From: Tubiluchus corallicola | Lineage: Eukaryota > Priapulida > Priapulimorpha > Priapulimorphida > Tubiluchidae | DNA: 64,000 bases | Assembly (NCBI GenBank): GCA_030141605.1 | Contig: JAQGDQ010002367.1 | Location: 620,501 to 684,500, forward strand | Reading direction: 5' to 3' | In this document: piece after piece, positions 23,501 to 35,000 of the stretch | How positions within the stretch are numbered: position 1 is the stretch's first letter | How the letters are laid out: each line of letters starts with the position of its first letter | Position numbers and translations under genes: made by a program | Notes under the pieces: generated by a model | Databases searched by the model: none | What the model was told of the DNA's origin: nothing | The model's input: only the letters and a program-made list of their open reading frames with translations

Positions 23501-26500
23501 TTTGATTGGAAAACTCATGTTTAACGTGGAAGAGTTTTGCATACTGTTGTAAATGTTCAGAAATTTCTGTTAAATACCAGTATTGATACTCTGCAAACTC
23601 GAGCAAGTCTAGTGACATGGAACAAACAAATGCCCTTATTGTGATAATTACGAAACCCTGCATCATGTATTTAATCATTGCCATGTATCATTTGAGCAAG
23701 GAAGGCCCACATAGAGACAAAATGTGTTTTGAGTCACCTATATGAATTGATTAGAACTTAATAATTCTAATTTAAACCTAACTCTAAAATTCGTTCTGAT
23801 ATGACTGACCGGCACACTGAAATTAGTGGAACAGTACGTGCAGAAATAGCAGTAACTAGTGGGAACAGTGCGTGTAGAAATAGCAGTAACTAGTGGGAAC
23901 AGTGCATGTAGAAATAGCAGTAACTAATGGGAACAGTGCGTGTAGAAGTAGCAGTGACTAGTAGGAACAGTGCATGTAGAAACAGCAATATTAGCAGAGG
24001 CGATACCTGCAGAAATAGTAGTAACTAGTAGGAACAGTACGTGTAGAAACAGTAGTAACTCGTGGAGACGGTACCTGCTGAAATAGTAGGAACAGTGCGT
24101 GTAATAATAGCAGTAAGTTGCAGGAACAATGCGTGTAAAATAACAGTAATTAGCACGAACAGTGCGTGTAGAAATAGTTGTAACTAGCGCGAACAGTATC
24201 TGTGGAAACAGCATAGGAAGAGGTCTGGTGGAAATAGTAGTAACTAATGGGGACAGTAATAGGGATCTGTCATAATTTTATCGTCATTTGTCTTTGTATC
24301 TTAATGTGTCTGTCCATTTTTATTCCATATAAGACATATAGGACTGTATGTGACCGAAGTCGCCGGAATCCGGACCCACGAACCTCGATCCCGATTTTTT
24401 CTCAAATCCCGAAACCCGTTCTCGAATATTCAGTCCCGTTTATTGCAGGTTTTTGAAGTTTGTCAAGAAAAATAATTTGCCAAGCTACTAATAGTTTAAG
24501 ATTTGTGATAAAATGTTTTTTGCTATTTTATGAACTATGACTGCGTTGCGTGATTGCCAAGGTTCAGTTATGTTTCAAAGCGTTTTGTAGATTTAATGTA
24601 AACGCGCGATATACTATTGCAGTAAATTATAAAGATAAAATGCCAGAAACGTTCTAAGACCCTGTCCGATGCTGTAATATGCTTTCGCCAAATTATGTGA
24701 CTAATTTATTCCCGTAGTCGTTAATTTGCCAGTAATGTTGGAATAATAATGGAGGAGGTTAGATTAGAGAAGGTTAATTAGACTAGACAAGGCTAGGTTA
24801 GGTTAGCTTGGGTTGGATTTGAATTACGTTGAATTTGGCTAAATTGAGTGGGATTGGATTGGGTCAGGCTAAACTAGACTAGATTAGATTGGATTAGATT
24901 AACATTTCTTAACCTAGACCTTACTTTAACAAGAAAAAGTCAAATCTTCACACTTTCTGTATAGTATATGTTTCGCATATATCTTCTAACAGAATGAGTG
25001 TCATTAATAACGCATGACTACGACTGGCCTGGGAAATGTGCCCAATTTTGATATGTTCACCCATAAAATTATTAAAATCACAGACAGTAACATTATCAGT
25101 GATTAAGTGTGCCTTTATTCAACAGATGGTACAATCTGTGGTCAAAATTTAGCAATAAGATTTACCGGTAATGACTGGACAAGAGTCATAGAAGCCTGGA
25201 TGAAAGAACAACTGAAATTTATATATGGTCTCCCAGGGCATTTTGAACTTTTTGCGCATGGACATTACACACAGGTATGCAAGAATAGGATTACATTCTT
25301 ACTAGGTCAATATGTAACGTATGTAACTAGGTCAATAGAAAATTGACACAAATGTCAATGCTAATCACACAAAAAGTTTAACCGTCGTCCATTTTTATAT
25401 ATTTCAACATTCTGCCACCGGAATCCACCATTCAACAGTAGGGCCTACTTAACCTTGATATTTGTGCTAAAACTGACCTTAGTCATTATCAAATCCAATT
25501 ACCCAGAGTGGGACTCTGCAGACATCTCCAATAAACGCACAAAATTAACTGTAAATTATCAGATCTGAAAAATGTTTTGCACTTCAATTGGGACACGAAC
25601 CCAGACCTTCTGGTACTATGCTAATGTTAACCACGTTCGGGTATGCTTTCTCAATGAGGTAAACAGTCAGAATCAGTATGACAAATTAAACACACGGGAG
25701 CGAGAATTGAACCCTGGTAGTCGCTATTAAATGTTAAATGCCCCCACTAGAAATTGCAAGAAGATGAAATTTTTCGAAACGCTGTGGAAGTGGGTAACAC
25801 AGTGGTAGCCCAAGGCTCCACGATGGAATTGTATAAAAACTAATCCGGAATGTGAAGTATTGGATTATTCTCTTATTGAGTTACTGCAATGACGTCATAA
25901 TATAAAAACTGGCTAGAACTTATTACATGAATGAGAATGAGACCAGCTTCACGGCGAAAGCAATCTGTTTATAAGGTTACATTTCAAGCAAGTAACCCAA
26001 AAACTGTAACTATAGGTGCCATTATAACTGACACGCTTTCCACATCTATTTATTGTTTATTTAGGTAGTGTGGGCAAAGACGTGTAGTATTGGATGTGCT
26101 GTTGCTAGTTGCGACGGCAATTTTCTTTATGCATGCAACTACTGTCAGATGTAAGTGAGCTGCTAAGCTTGTTTTTTAGATCCACTTCTATAGTTCATGT
26201 TGTTGTTGGTGTTGCTGCTCTTTCTGTTTGTGTTGTTGCTGTTACTGTCACTGTTGTTATTGTTGTTGCTATTGTTGCAGATGCTGTTGTTGTTACATTT
26301 ATTTTTGAAAGCTATCACAGTTTCTGTCATAAGCGATGGAAGTTTTGCACGAAGACACTACGGACCATTGCACAGACTACAGTGGGGACAGAGTTTTCAC
26401 TTTCCCAATACTGCCTTCACACATGCCCGTTGACTTAATTTGCCACATTGTTGTGGTTTCTTTCAATCTAGTGCAGGCTTATGCTAAATTATGAATCTGC

Positions 26501-28545
26501 ATAATTAATCTGTTTTTTCGTAAAAACTTAGAATATTTCTTGCCCCATAGTTTATAAATGATAGACTTTCGGTGAGAATTTCATCTATAAAGCGGAAGTC
26601 AAGCCGGAAGAACCGATACATACAACATTTATATGCCGGGGATGTATAAGATTTTTACGTGCAGATCGAAACACATTTGTGCTTCCATTCTAGTTGAATA
26701 AAATTAATGACGCAACTGGCAATGTCTAACAGTTAACTTGATGCATTAGTTTTTTAGCTTGTTCTTTTGTCTGACTGACCGGCTGGCTGGCTGACTGACT
26801 TGTTATCTCTTTTCTTTAGCTAGTCGATCGACATGTTCGTTCGTAAGTTTGTTTATATGTTTACTTGTTTGTATGCGTGTATCTTTTATAAGTACACTTA
26901 GAGCATTCTGAAGCAGAAATCCGAAGTGCGCTTCGAAATATTTGTTTTTCCTTATTAAAATTATTTTAATAAAGAAAGAATCGGTCAATTATATTTACAT
27001 TTATGGGCGTAGTTATGGATGCCAAATCTATTAAATAAATTCTTCCTTGTTTTTCTTTCAATTATTTCAATCACTCGCGTACTGCCATTTCCCTTCATTA
27101 TCCCAAACGAAACCGAAGAAAGGAATCATTCGTTTATTCAATCATTTAATTCTTGGTTCATCAGTTCACTCGTTTATTCATTCGGTTATCCGATCACTTT
27201 CTCCAGTTCTTTTTCATTCAATTTTTATTTTTGTTGTTTTGACACTTTGTATTGCAATTTACTCTGATTAAAATTTGAATTTCATAGGGGTAATCTGATG
27301 GGGTCGGAACATTTTCCATTCGAAATGTCACTGATACCGGAAGAACACTGCTCTCAGTGTAGTAGCACCTGTCCCTGTGAGGAAGGACTGTGCACATGTA
27401 GCGAGGGAGAGTGTGTCATCAAAGGACAACCAGTCGCAAAACGTGAGCACTTCATTTTAGATTTAAAGGAAAGCCGGTCCCAGTGTGAAACTATAGCTCA
27501 AAACAATCTAATCTAAAAAATATTGAAAGGGAATTTTTTCAAGAACGACTTGCGCAAAAGAATTATTACTACTGAAACGTAATTTCGCGTTCGCGCGGCT
27601 AGTTTTTCACTGCAACATACATTTCGCTATTCCCTAGCCAGATGGGCATTAGTGCCTGCTTCTCGGAAACGTGTTGCACAAAACCGAGTGCTGTACCTAT
27701 CATTTCAGAGTTGTTCTGCCGTGATACTTCAATTTTTGTTTTTGCAAACACGTGCAACACGCTCGAGAAATATGCTGTTATGGTGTCATCAGTAGTTGGA
27801 ATCGCCTGCCATTAATTAAGTTTTCAACCTATTATTTAATTATCAGAAACGCTTTGGCATTATTATAGGTGTTAAAGATATACTTTTTACTGTACTTGTG
27901 AAAAGTGTGAAAAATCATCCTGTTTTCTTTTAAAGTAAAATAAACAAAGTATTTATTATTACAACCACGGGATAGTTATACAGCTCATTTTCTGGCATTG
28001 TAAAACCATTGTTGAGTTTTCAAAAATAAATCGGCTATCGTTACTGCCTACTACTTATATTACAGGGTATTGTATCAACGTACTTATAGCTATTCCTACA
28101 CTGTGTTTTCGCCAGGACAATGTTGTTATTTTCAGTGACAGACGGCCTATAGATGTGAACAATACTGATCTATTCATTGGCGGTTTTTTTGACAGCTGAA
28201 AAGTTGAAAATTGCCAATGATCTAGAAGAACTTGCGGAACAAAACAACGCGGATGAGATAGGGAAAACTAATGTGAAACCAGACCAAATATCCGGCTCAG
28301 CAAGCTCGGACACATCTTCCTCCGGATTGGACGGAAGTGACGAAGCTGGTGGTGAGGAACTAGAAGGAACTGAGATCGATTTTTCCGGAAAGGATCCAAA
28401 TAAGACGCCAAGAGAAGAATCTAGATTTTCTTATGCGAATCTTCTAAAAAGATTAGGAGCAAACGATGATGGAAATACGTTCGTTATAGATAATAGGGAA
28501 GGTGCCGAAGGTGTAGATGTAATAGGAAAGTGCAAAGACGATTAA
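20579..28545 (+). CDS. Secreted CAP-superfamily protein (antigen 5/CRISP-like) with Cys-rich segment and acidic tail
   Basis: Seven exons join in frame: 20579-20615, 21911-22059, 23005-23101, 25126-25274, 26065-26150, 27288-27442, 28196-28545 (stop TAA), giving 340 residues. Exon 1 supplies a short signal peptide (MELERHCLLLVVAVES). CAP landmarks in order are ILNLHNDIRAG, VWNAEAERQAEKH, CIFAHEGDG, CGQNLA, WMKEQLKFIYG, GHYTQVVWAKT (across intron 4) and YACNYCQMGN (across intron 5). The cavity tetrad keeps both His and the Glu of WMKE, but the usual GEN is GQN, as in insect antigen 5. Exon 6 adds an eight-cysteine stretch (EEHCSQCSSTCPCEEGLCTC, then SEGEC) like a CRISP hinge. Exon 7 is a ~115-residue Ser/Asp/Glu-rich tail with no known domain. 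CAP proteins are extracellular and bind sterols, lipids or channels; this one's role is unknown. The exon chain and phases are fully consistent. Confidence 0.9.
21578..21785 (-). mobile_element. LINE reverse-transcriptase C-terminal relic
   Basis: On the minus strand a 65-codon frame reads CSRFSQLNRDLFLKGC, then CDYCFETTEHIFL. This is the zinc-knuckle-like end seen after the RT domain of many non-LTR elements (R..CS.LN.DL...C.C...ET.EH..L). It lies in CAP intron 1. The surrounding 20616-21577 sequence is AT-rich and not recognised. Confidence 0.75.
23480..23720 (+). mobile_element. Decayed LINE-type reverse-transcriptase relic
   Basis: The plus strand reads IDTLQTRASLVTWNKQ and then, after a frame change, ETLHHVFNHCHVSF. 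Together they resemble the post-RT region (R..L.TW...C..C...ETL.HVF..C). It lies in CAP intron 3 and is broken. Family assignment is tentative. Confidence 0.55.
23821..24253. repeat. Minisatellite, ~13 imperfect units of 30-36 bp
   Basis: The unit is close to GGAACAGTGCGTGTAGAAAT followed by AGCAGTAACTAGT. Units vary by substitution and small indels. It lies in CAP intron 3 (23102-25125). The minus-strand open frame across it is repeat-derived. Confidence 0.9.
24757..24902. repeat. Degenerate TTAG/GGATT-rich simple repeat
   Basis: Short words such as GATTAGA, GACTAGA, GGTTAGG and GGATTGG recur for about 145 bp in CAP intron 3. It has no fixed period and is best read as decayed simple sequence. 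Confidence 0.7.
25558..25640 (-). mobile_element. tRNA-derived SINE, family 3, copy 1
   Basis: On the minus strand GTGGTTAACATTAGCATAG and CTGGGTTCGTGTCCCAAT (B box) are followed by GAAGTGCAAAACATTTTTCA. The same 3' body follows the copy at 47515-47600. It lies in CAP intron 4. A second tRNA-like stretch (GGGTTCAATTCTCGC on the minus strand near 25710) lies beside it. Confidence 0.6.
26195..26300. repeat. GTT/GCT-rich trinucleotide microsatellite
   Basis: An imperfect TGTTGTTGCTGTT-type tract lies 45 bp after the CAP exon ending at 26150. The overlapping Val/Leu-rich frames are repeat-derived. Confidence 0.88.
27472..27945 (+). repeat. Dispersed repeat, copy C
   Basis: It is colinear with copy A (4363-4962): CCGGTCCCAGTGTGAAACTA at the left, GTGTTGCACAAAAC, then ATTAATTAAGTTTTC and ATTATCAGAAACGC, then AAAATCATCCTGTTTTCTTT at the right. 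It lies in CAP intron 6, starting 30 bp past the exon donor, so it was inserted very close to the splice site. Confidence 0.7.
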
Positions 28546-28673
28546 ATGACTTTTGCACTGCATTAAATACGAAATTATGCCCAGTATTTAAAACTCTAGA
28601 GAGTTTAGGGCATTGGCAATTTTTAATCAATGAAATTATGTCCACAGAATTAAAGCGTCGCTCATCATTAATT

Positions 28674-28679
28674 AATAAA
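28674..28679 (+). terminator. Candidate poly(A) signal of the CAP gene
   Basis: AATAAA lies 129 nt after the stop at 28545. From there to the tetraspanin stop (30608) the sequence is AT-rich intergenic DNA; I see no gene in it. The open frames at 28703-28990 and 30137-30496 resemble nothing known. Confidence 0.5.
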
Positions 28680-30607
28680 ATAAGCTAATTCAACTCCGCC
28701 ATTTATTCAGTAATATAAGGGCCTGGTAAATGTATATTCATATTACAATGCACGTTGGTGGTATATGGTACAACTTTTTTTCTGTCAGACAGACGTATCA
28801 GTCTTATCGATTTTAGACAAGGGTTTTTGAAAAAAACGCATTCTTTAATGAAGGAAACGGCGGTGTGGTTATACTGGAATTGGGAAAGGGAGCGGAAACA
28901 ACTCATTGAATATAAGATGTAATGTAAATGTAGTGTATTTAGACTTTCCGTTAAATATGTACACTGCCTTCCATGTGGTGTCATATTCACGTTACGTTTA
29001 CATTAATTTGCACCAACAGAATCTGTAAAAAAATCTTATTAGTGCAGGTGAAAATCTTGACAGCATCTCAATTATTTAGAGAGAACTACCCTCCAAGCTG
29101 AAAAGTGACGTTCATCAGATCGAATGCGGATGGGATAATTTAGTGTTTCATTTTATCATTTTCCCTTTGCGCGCCTGCGATTCGGAACATGGCATTATTC
29201 GGTTGGTCTGGTATCTTAGCTGAATAGTCGGCCGCTAATGAAACCAGTAGGTAAACTTATTATGATATCTGGCTACTTATTGTTTTCCTTTGGTATTACA
29301 AATACAAATATCACAATATAAAAACTCATTTTTTTGTATTTTACTTTTAACTTAATATTATAATATTTCGTTGTAATCAATTATTAGTTAATACAGAATA
29401 AGCAATCAACTTACATAGATTGTTACGTAGATATATGGCATTAATAATATGTCAACTACATCAATATGTGGAAAATGCTGATCATCTGGTAGTAATGTAC
29501 ACGATTCATAATTAGCACTAGTTAAATATTCTTACAATAATTATACACTTTTTGTAATAATTTCTAGAACAACAACACAGAACTATAGCCCTCTTGTTCA
29601 ACGTACAGTAATAATAAGCAGAAGCGTTAAGAACATTGCAAACATAATAAACTGTTACTAGAGAGACCGATTTATATTGAGGCAATATTAAACGTTGTAT
29701 CAGTTTTTTTTAATTGTTAATTACAGTAATTAATATCTAACATCTTAAAAAGTATAATCACTCATATTTATCTGCTAAAAATTTAAACTGCAAAAATTTC
29801 ACTACTTTCATATTGATTAGGTACTTAAGAATAAGTGAAATAAATTGCTACATGTGTACATAATACAGACAAAAGCTCAGATAAAAACGTATGCTAAAAG
29901 TTATTGTAAAAAATCGGAAGATAAGTACTTAAAGCTTTTATAAGTTAAACAGCGCCATCGTATAGTGACTTTTCCGAATATTTCAATTGACGATAATATT
30001 TTGGCTGTTTTACTAATTGAACTCTTTACTAATGGAACTCTTAACAGGAGACACAAGTCATCTCTATTGTGTTGAAGCCTTTATATCTTGGTTCACTAAT
30101 ACATTACTGTTATAGTAATACTATCCAGTTTTTGACTTGCAGCAGCTATTTTGTACCAAAATTTTAATAATGATATTTTGTGGTAGAACCGATGTAATAG
30201 TAATCCTGAAACAGAGATATCTAATAAAAATAATCAGACAATTTGAAACATCAATTTTGCACTCTTACAGCAGCCTCGTGTCACCAATTTTAGAAATTTT
30301 CAGAATAAAAAATTATTCAGAGGTTGTGTATCTTATTTTGCAATATCACGAAAATATCGCCAAATTCGGGGCAGCACAAAGAATGATATCAAATGTAAAA
30401 TTTTGTTTCTTTGTTTGCATGAAAACGATCCATTATATTTTGTTACGCTGCTACTTTGGATATTTTAATCATAAAGATGTGACAAACCTACTGTAAAGTT
30501 TAAAAACGGCTGCCAAAACTAACTGATAGAAAACAGTTTTTTACTCAGTTTTGTAACACTCAACAGATAGCGGGTAAAACGCTTACCTAGCTGCCGGTGA
30601 TGAAATG

Positions 30608-31857
30608 CTAGTAAGCCTTTTCATCTTTTTCGATACTCTTCCATAAGCAACCAGTACACATCAGTCCCGTAGACTGGAAAGAAAAATTACGAACGCTCAG
30701 AAAAATACACGTACAAATAACCAATTTGTCATTGAATGGGGTACTTGATGACTTTCTTTTTGCCCTACGTGATGCTGTACTTTCCAAAGAAACAACTTTC
30801 TTCTAGCACAGATAAGAAGCCAGAAGGAAAAATGATTTTTATTTATCAGCAGCTGTTGAGCATCTAGGGTAAATATACCAGAGCAGCAGGAAAACGCGAA
30901 TTATGAGTTTTGTGAAAATTATTAATTAAGAAGTACAAAAAATATCAACCACGAGCGGTACAGAGAGCACCTATAAGGTAGCAGTGAAAGAGTCTTAAGG
31001 TAAACATATTGTTGATGCTGCTGCTGTTAGTGGTGGTGGTATTGCTGTATTGTTGCTGTTACTGCTGCTGTCACTGTTGGCGTTACTGCAGCTGCTGCTA
31101 CTGTTATTGCTACTACTGTTCCTAGTTGTTACTGTTGCTGCTATTGCTGTCATTCTTGCTGTCGTTGTCGGTGTTGTAATAATTTTAGCTGACTTCATAA
31201 CTGAATTTCCTCATGAGTTTTTTTAATATGGTAGGAACTAACGTAACGCATGGCAGGTACTACACTGACTAATCGCGCATTACTAATTACATTAATGACT
31301 CACTTGAATATTCATTAACTGCGGAGTCTTTACTGATAGATAAATAAAATGGCAGAATTACGTATAATTGCATTTTGCTAAACTTACCAACGCGAATAAA
31401 ACTCCAACGCTGAGGGAGATCAGCATTCCATAGTTTGTCCTGTAATAGAACATGATCTGTTCCGAACAACCCTAGAAAACGTAAAGAACCGTTTTAGCAT
31501 TGCTATGACTGTGCGATGTGTAGCAAAATGCAGCCCCCTTTAGCATTGCTCTGAATGTGCGTTGTGTAGCGAAATGCAGCCCATTTTAGCATTGCTCTGA
31601 ATGTGCGTTGTGTAGCGAAATTCAGCCCATTTTAGCATTGCTCTGAATGTGCGTTGTGTAGCAAAATGCAGCCCCTTTTAGCATTGCTCAGAATGTGCGT
31701 TGTGTAGCAAAATGCAGCACAGTAGATTATCATAATACCTATGCGAAACTGAGGGATGATGACACCATTGTGATCTGGTTGTAATGTACTATTTTCACAG
31801 TAACAAATAGATGACATTAACGACAATAAAGAAAACAACGAGTACCAGTATTATTGC

Positions 31858-31949
<92 letters not shown>

Positions 31950-31982
31950 TCATGATCATCATCATCATCATCATCGTCATCG

Positions 31983-32019
<37 letters not shown>

Positions 32020-35000
32020 TATTATTATTATTATTACTAAAGATAATAGTGGCAACAATAATAACAGTGCTGATGATGATAATAACTATGCGAAGGAGAC
32101 AGTCCTAAAACTAACAGCATTATTAAAACTTATAACTTACTCTAAGGTACCGTTCTCCAGTGAAACCATTTATGCAAGATCTGGGTATCTCTACATTCCG
32201 AATTGCCCAATCAACTGTACCGTTTGCTCCACAACAACGTCCCTTAAAATGAGAAGAAACACGTTAAGAATGAAAACTCAGTGGTGGATTAATTTATGCG
32301 AAATCGACAAGGCAAATCTTAGACATAAATTCTGGCATATTCAAGTTTCAACGCAGGTGTAACTTCCGCGAGTCTGTATAGTTTTTAAATTTCCAATAAG
32401 ATGTAATCAAATAATCACTCAGTGGTACTGTCATACGTACAAATTGCTGCATATGATCCATAGTGAACTTCAACTCATCATGACCGGGTACGTAATAGTA
32501 GTTCACAAATCTATCCATCTCTGTGTATATTGTATTCGACGCCTAAGAGTGAAGAAAACAGTTAACGTACCGCTTAAGTGAAAACGTAGAAAAAGACGTA
32601 TTGTATTATATTGTATTGTATTGTATTGTATTGTATTGTATTGTATTGTATTGTATTGTATTGTATTGTATTGTATTGTATTGTATTGTATTGTATTGTA
32701 TTGTATTGTATTGTATTGTATTGTATTGTATTGTATTGTATTGTATTGTATTGTATTGTATTGTATTGTATTGTATTGTATTGTATTGTATTGTATTGCA
32801 TTGCATTGCATTGCATTGTATTGCATTGCATTGCATTGCATTGCATTGCATTGCATTGCATTGCATTGCATTGCATTGCATTGCATTGCATTGCATTGTA
32901 CCTTGCCACGCCCGCCGTGGTGTGCGTTAGCGTGTCGTGTCATATTGCACTTTATTGTTGCATTGTATTGTATGTAATTTATGTTGTAAATCACTCTGTA
33001 AGTAATCGTGTATGTTACAATCGAAATCACACAAATATCATTAAAAAGCACCAAATTAACTTAAATCTTGTTTGGGTATGTGTGAAAAACGTAGAATACA
33101 TAAAAAGCTCTTGCATATAAAGGTAACTATATTTTTTTATAAAAGCTTAAACAATCGCTGGCAAGTCACAATGTAAAAAAATATTTAAAGAAGGCTTTTG
33201 TAACTTACATTATTTTTCGCAACTATGCACCAGACGATCTCAAACAGCATGCAAACCATCAAGAATATCAGACAAACCACGTACTAAAAACAAAAATCAT
33301 CTAAATCTTCTAGCTAATAATTGACTAATTCTTTAGGCAATCAAAATTATTATTGATGATTAAATAGTATGTCATCTGCGTTTGTTTGCAAATCTCTCTA
33401 TGCTTGTGGCCTATGCATATTTCAACAGTCTCAACTAGTGGCTGCATTACAGCATTACTTGGCTGCGATAATTTCACATTTGTAATAAAGGAACAAACAT
33501 TCGAATCTAATTGCGCCTTTATGTGTTAATAAACTTTAGCCAAGGCTGCATGCTAAACTTGGCCTATCATTTTAAGTTAAACATATAAAATAAATACTAT
33601 TATTAAGACTAATCAATAACCATCCAAAGTACGTAATTTTATTATTATTCAGTAAATGACCAACTTTTTGACTAGCAGTTTATGTAACCAGATGGGTTTA
33701 AAAGATACTGCAAATATCACAAGCAATCTTTTTCAATGGTTAATGATTCGGCGTTATTGATGGTAGGCAAAGAAAAACAAGCTAGAGAAAATAGCAAGTT
33801 AAAAAAATTTGCATCAAATTTTGGCTGATTACTCACAATTATATGTAAGCAACCACGAAATGGTACATAACCATATGTTGGGAGGGGTACAAAAAAGTGA
33901 ATATACTGTAATAGTACAAAACAGTATATTGCAACAAAAGATTACGGAAACAAAAGCATATTTCTCGTGACCCCAATGTTTACTGTGGAAACCTCCAGAA
34001 ACCGCGATCGAACTGACTAACCTAGAAAACGCTGGACTTCAATCCTGCAACAGACATTGGAGCTATTCTGAAACACAGAGCGGAGGGGAGGCTTAGATGA
34101 TCTAAGGAAGTTGCCATTGATCAACAGACAAAAGACAAACTTGTGCTAAAGCAAGTAAGCAAGTAAGTAAAGAAAGAAAGAAAGAAAGTGTTGAAGGATC
34201 TTTAGTTAAACTACTCGCTTGGAGTCAACCATACCCCGCAGGATTGCAGACCTTGCTTGACAGGGGGAGGCTTCCACACTAAAACTAATTGCGTCATAGA
34301 TTCTCTGTCGTTCAGCCTTTATTGCTACCACTAACTACTCGTTGTTTTGTGCCCCTCGGTAAAGATTATGTACCATCTGTCATATATGTTTGGGCAGGTC
34401 CAACCTTTTTAGTTCCGTAAAACGTTTTAGTTCTGTCTCTCAACTTAATTTTTATTATAGTATAATTGCAATAATTTAGGTAATATACAACTATTTATAA
34501 TATTGAAATGAACCTTTTACAATGTACTGAACTATTTTATCATGAAATTTGATTTTAATTCCGTACTTTTTAATCTATATTACACCAGCTTTTAAAGGAG
34601 AGAACAATACATTCACTATGTTGGGTTTATTTTACTGTTCTTACTTAAACTTAGAAAAATATAACAAAGAGATTTGCGAAGAACTGCCTATAAAGCATAT
34701 ATTTAAAATTAAATCTACTACCACTGAATAGGAAATTTCAGGCGAGCTGAATAGATTAGCTATCTATTTTTTTCGCAAAAGACTTATTATACTTTTGATG
34801 GTAATTAACAGTGCGCTACTTTTCTTCAAGGCGAATGACGTCATTGGAAGAAGAATGGGCATTGTAAATGGGAACGCCCAAGCATGAAGTGATCCCGACT
34901 TTAATTGATTTTACTAGTTACACGAGGCGCTTATTGCAGTTTTATTACTAAATCCTTCTAACATTTTTCGCGAACGTTGAAATAAGCCTAACCTCTTAGG

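Noticed and set aside
24757-24902. Insect-type TTAGG telomeric repeat
   Set aside because: GGTTAGG occurs only in passing among other variable words; no regular 5-bp period.
30137-30496. 119-codon plus-strand frame
   Set aside because: AT-rich, no recognisable domain, no splice context, and between convergent genes; likely chance.
32503-33120. Six overlapping long frames of YCIVL or NTIQY repeats
   Set aside because: They are frames through the TTGTA/TTGCA array; a 5-bp unit without stop stays open in every frame.
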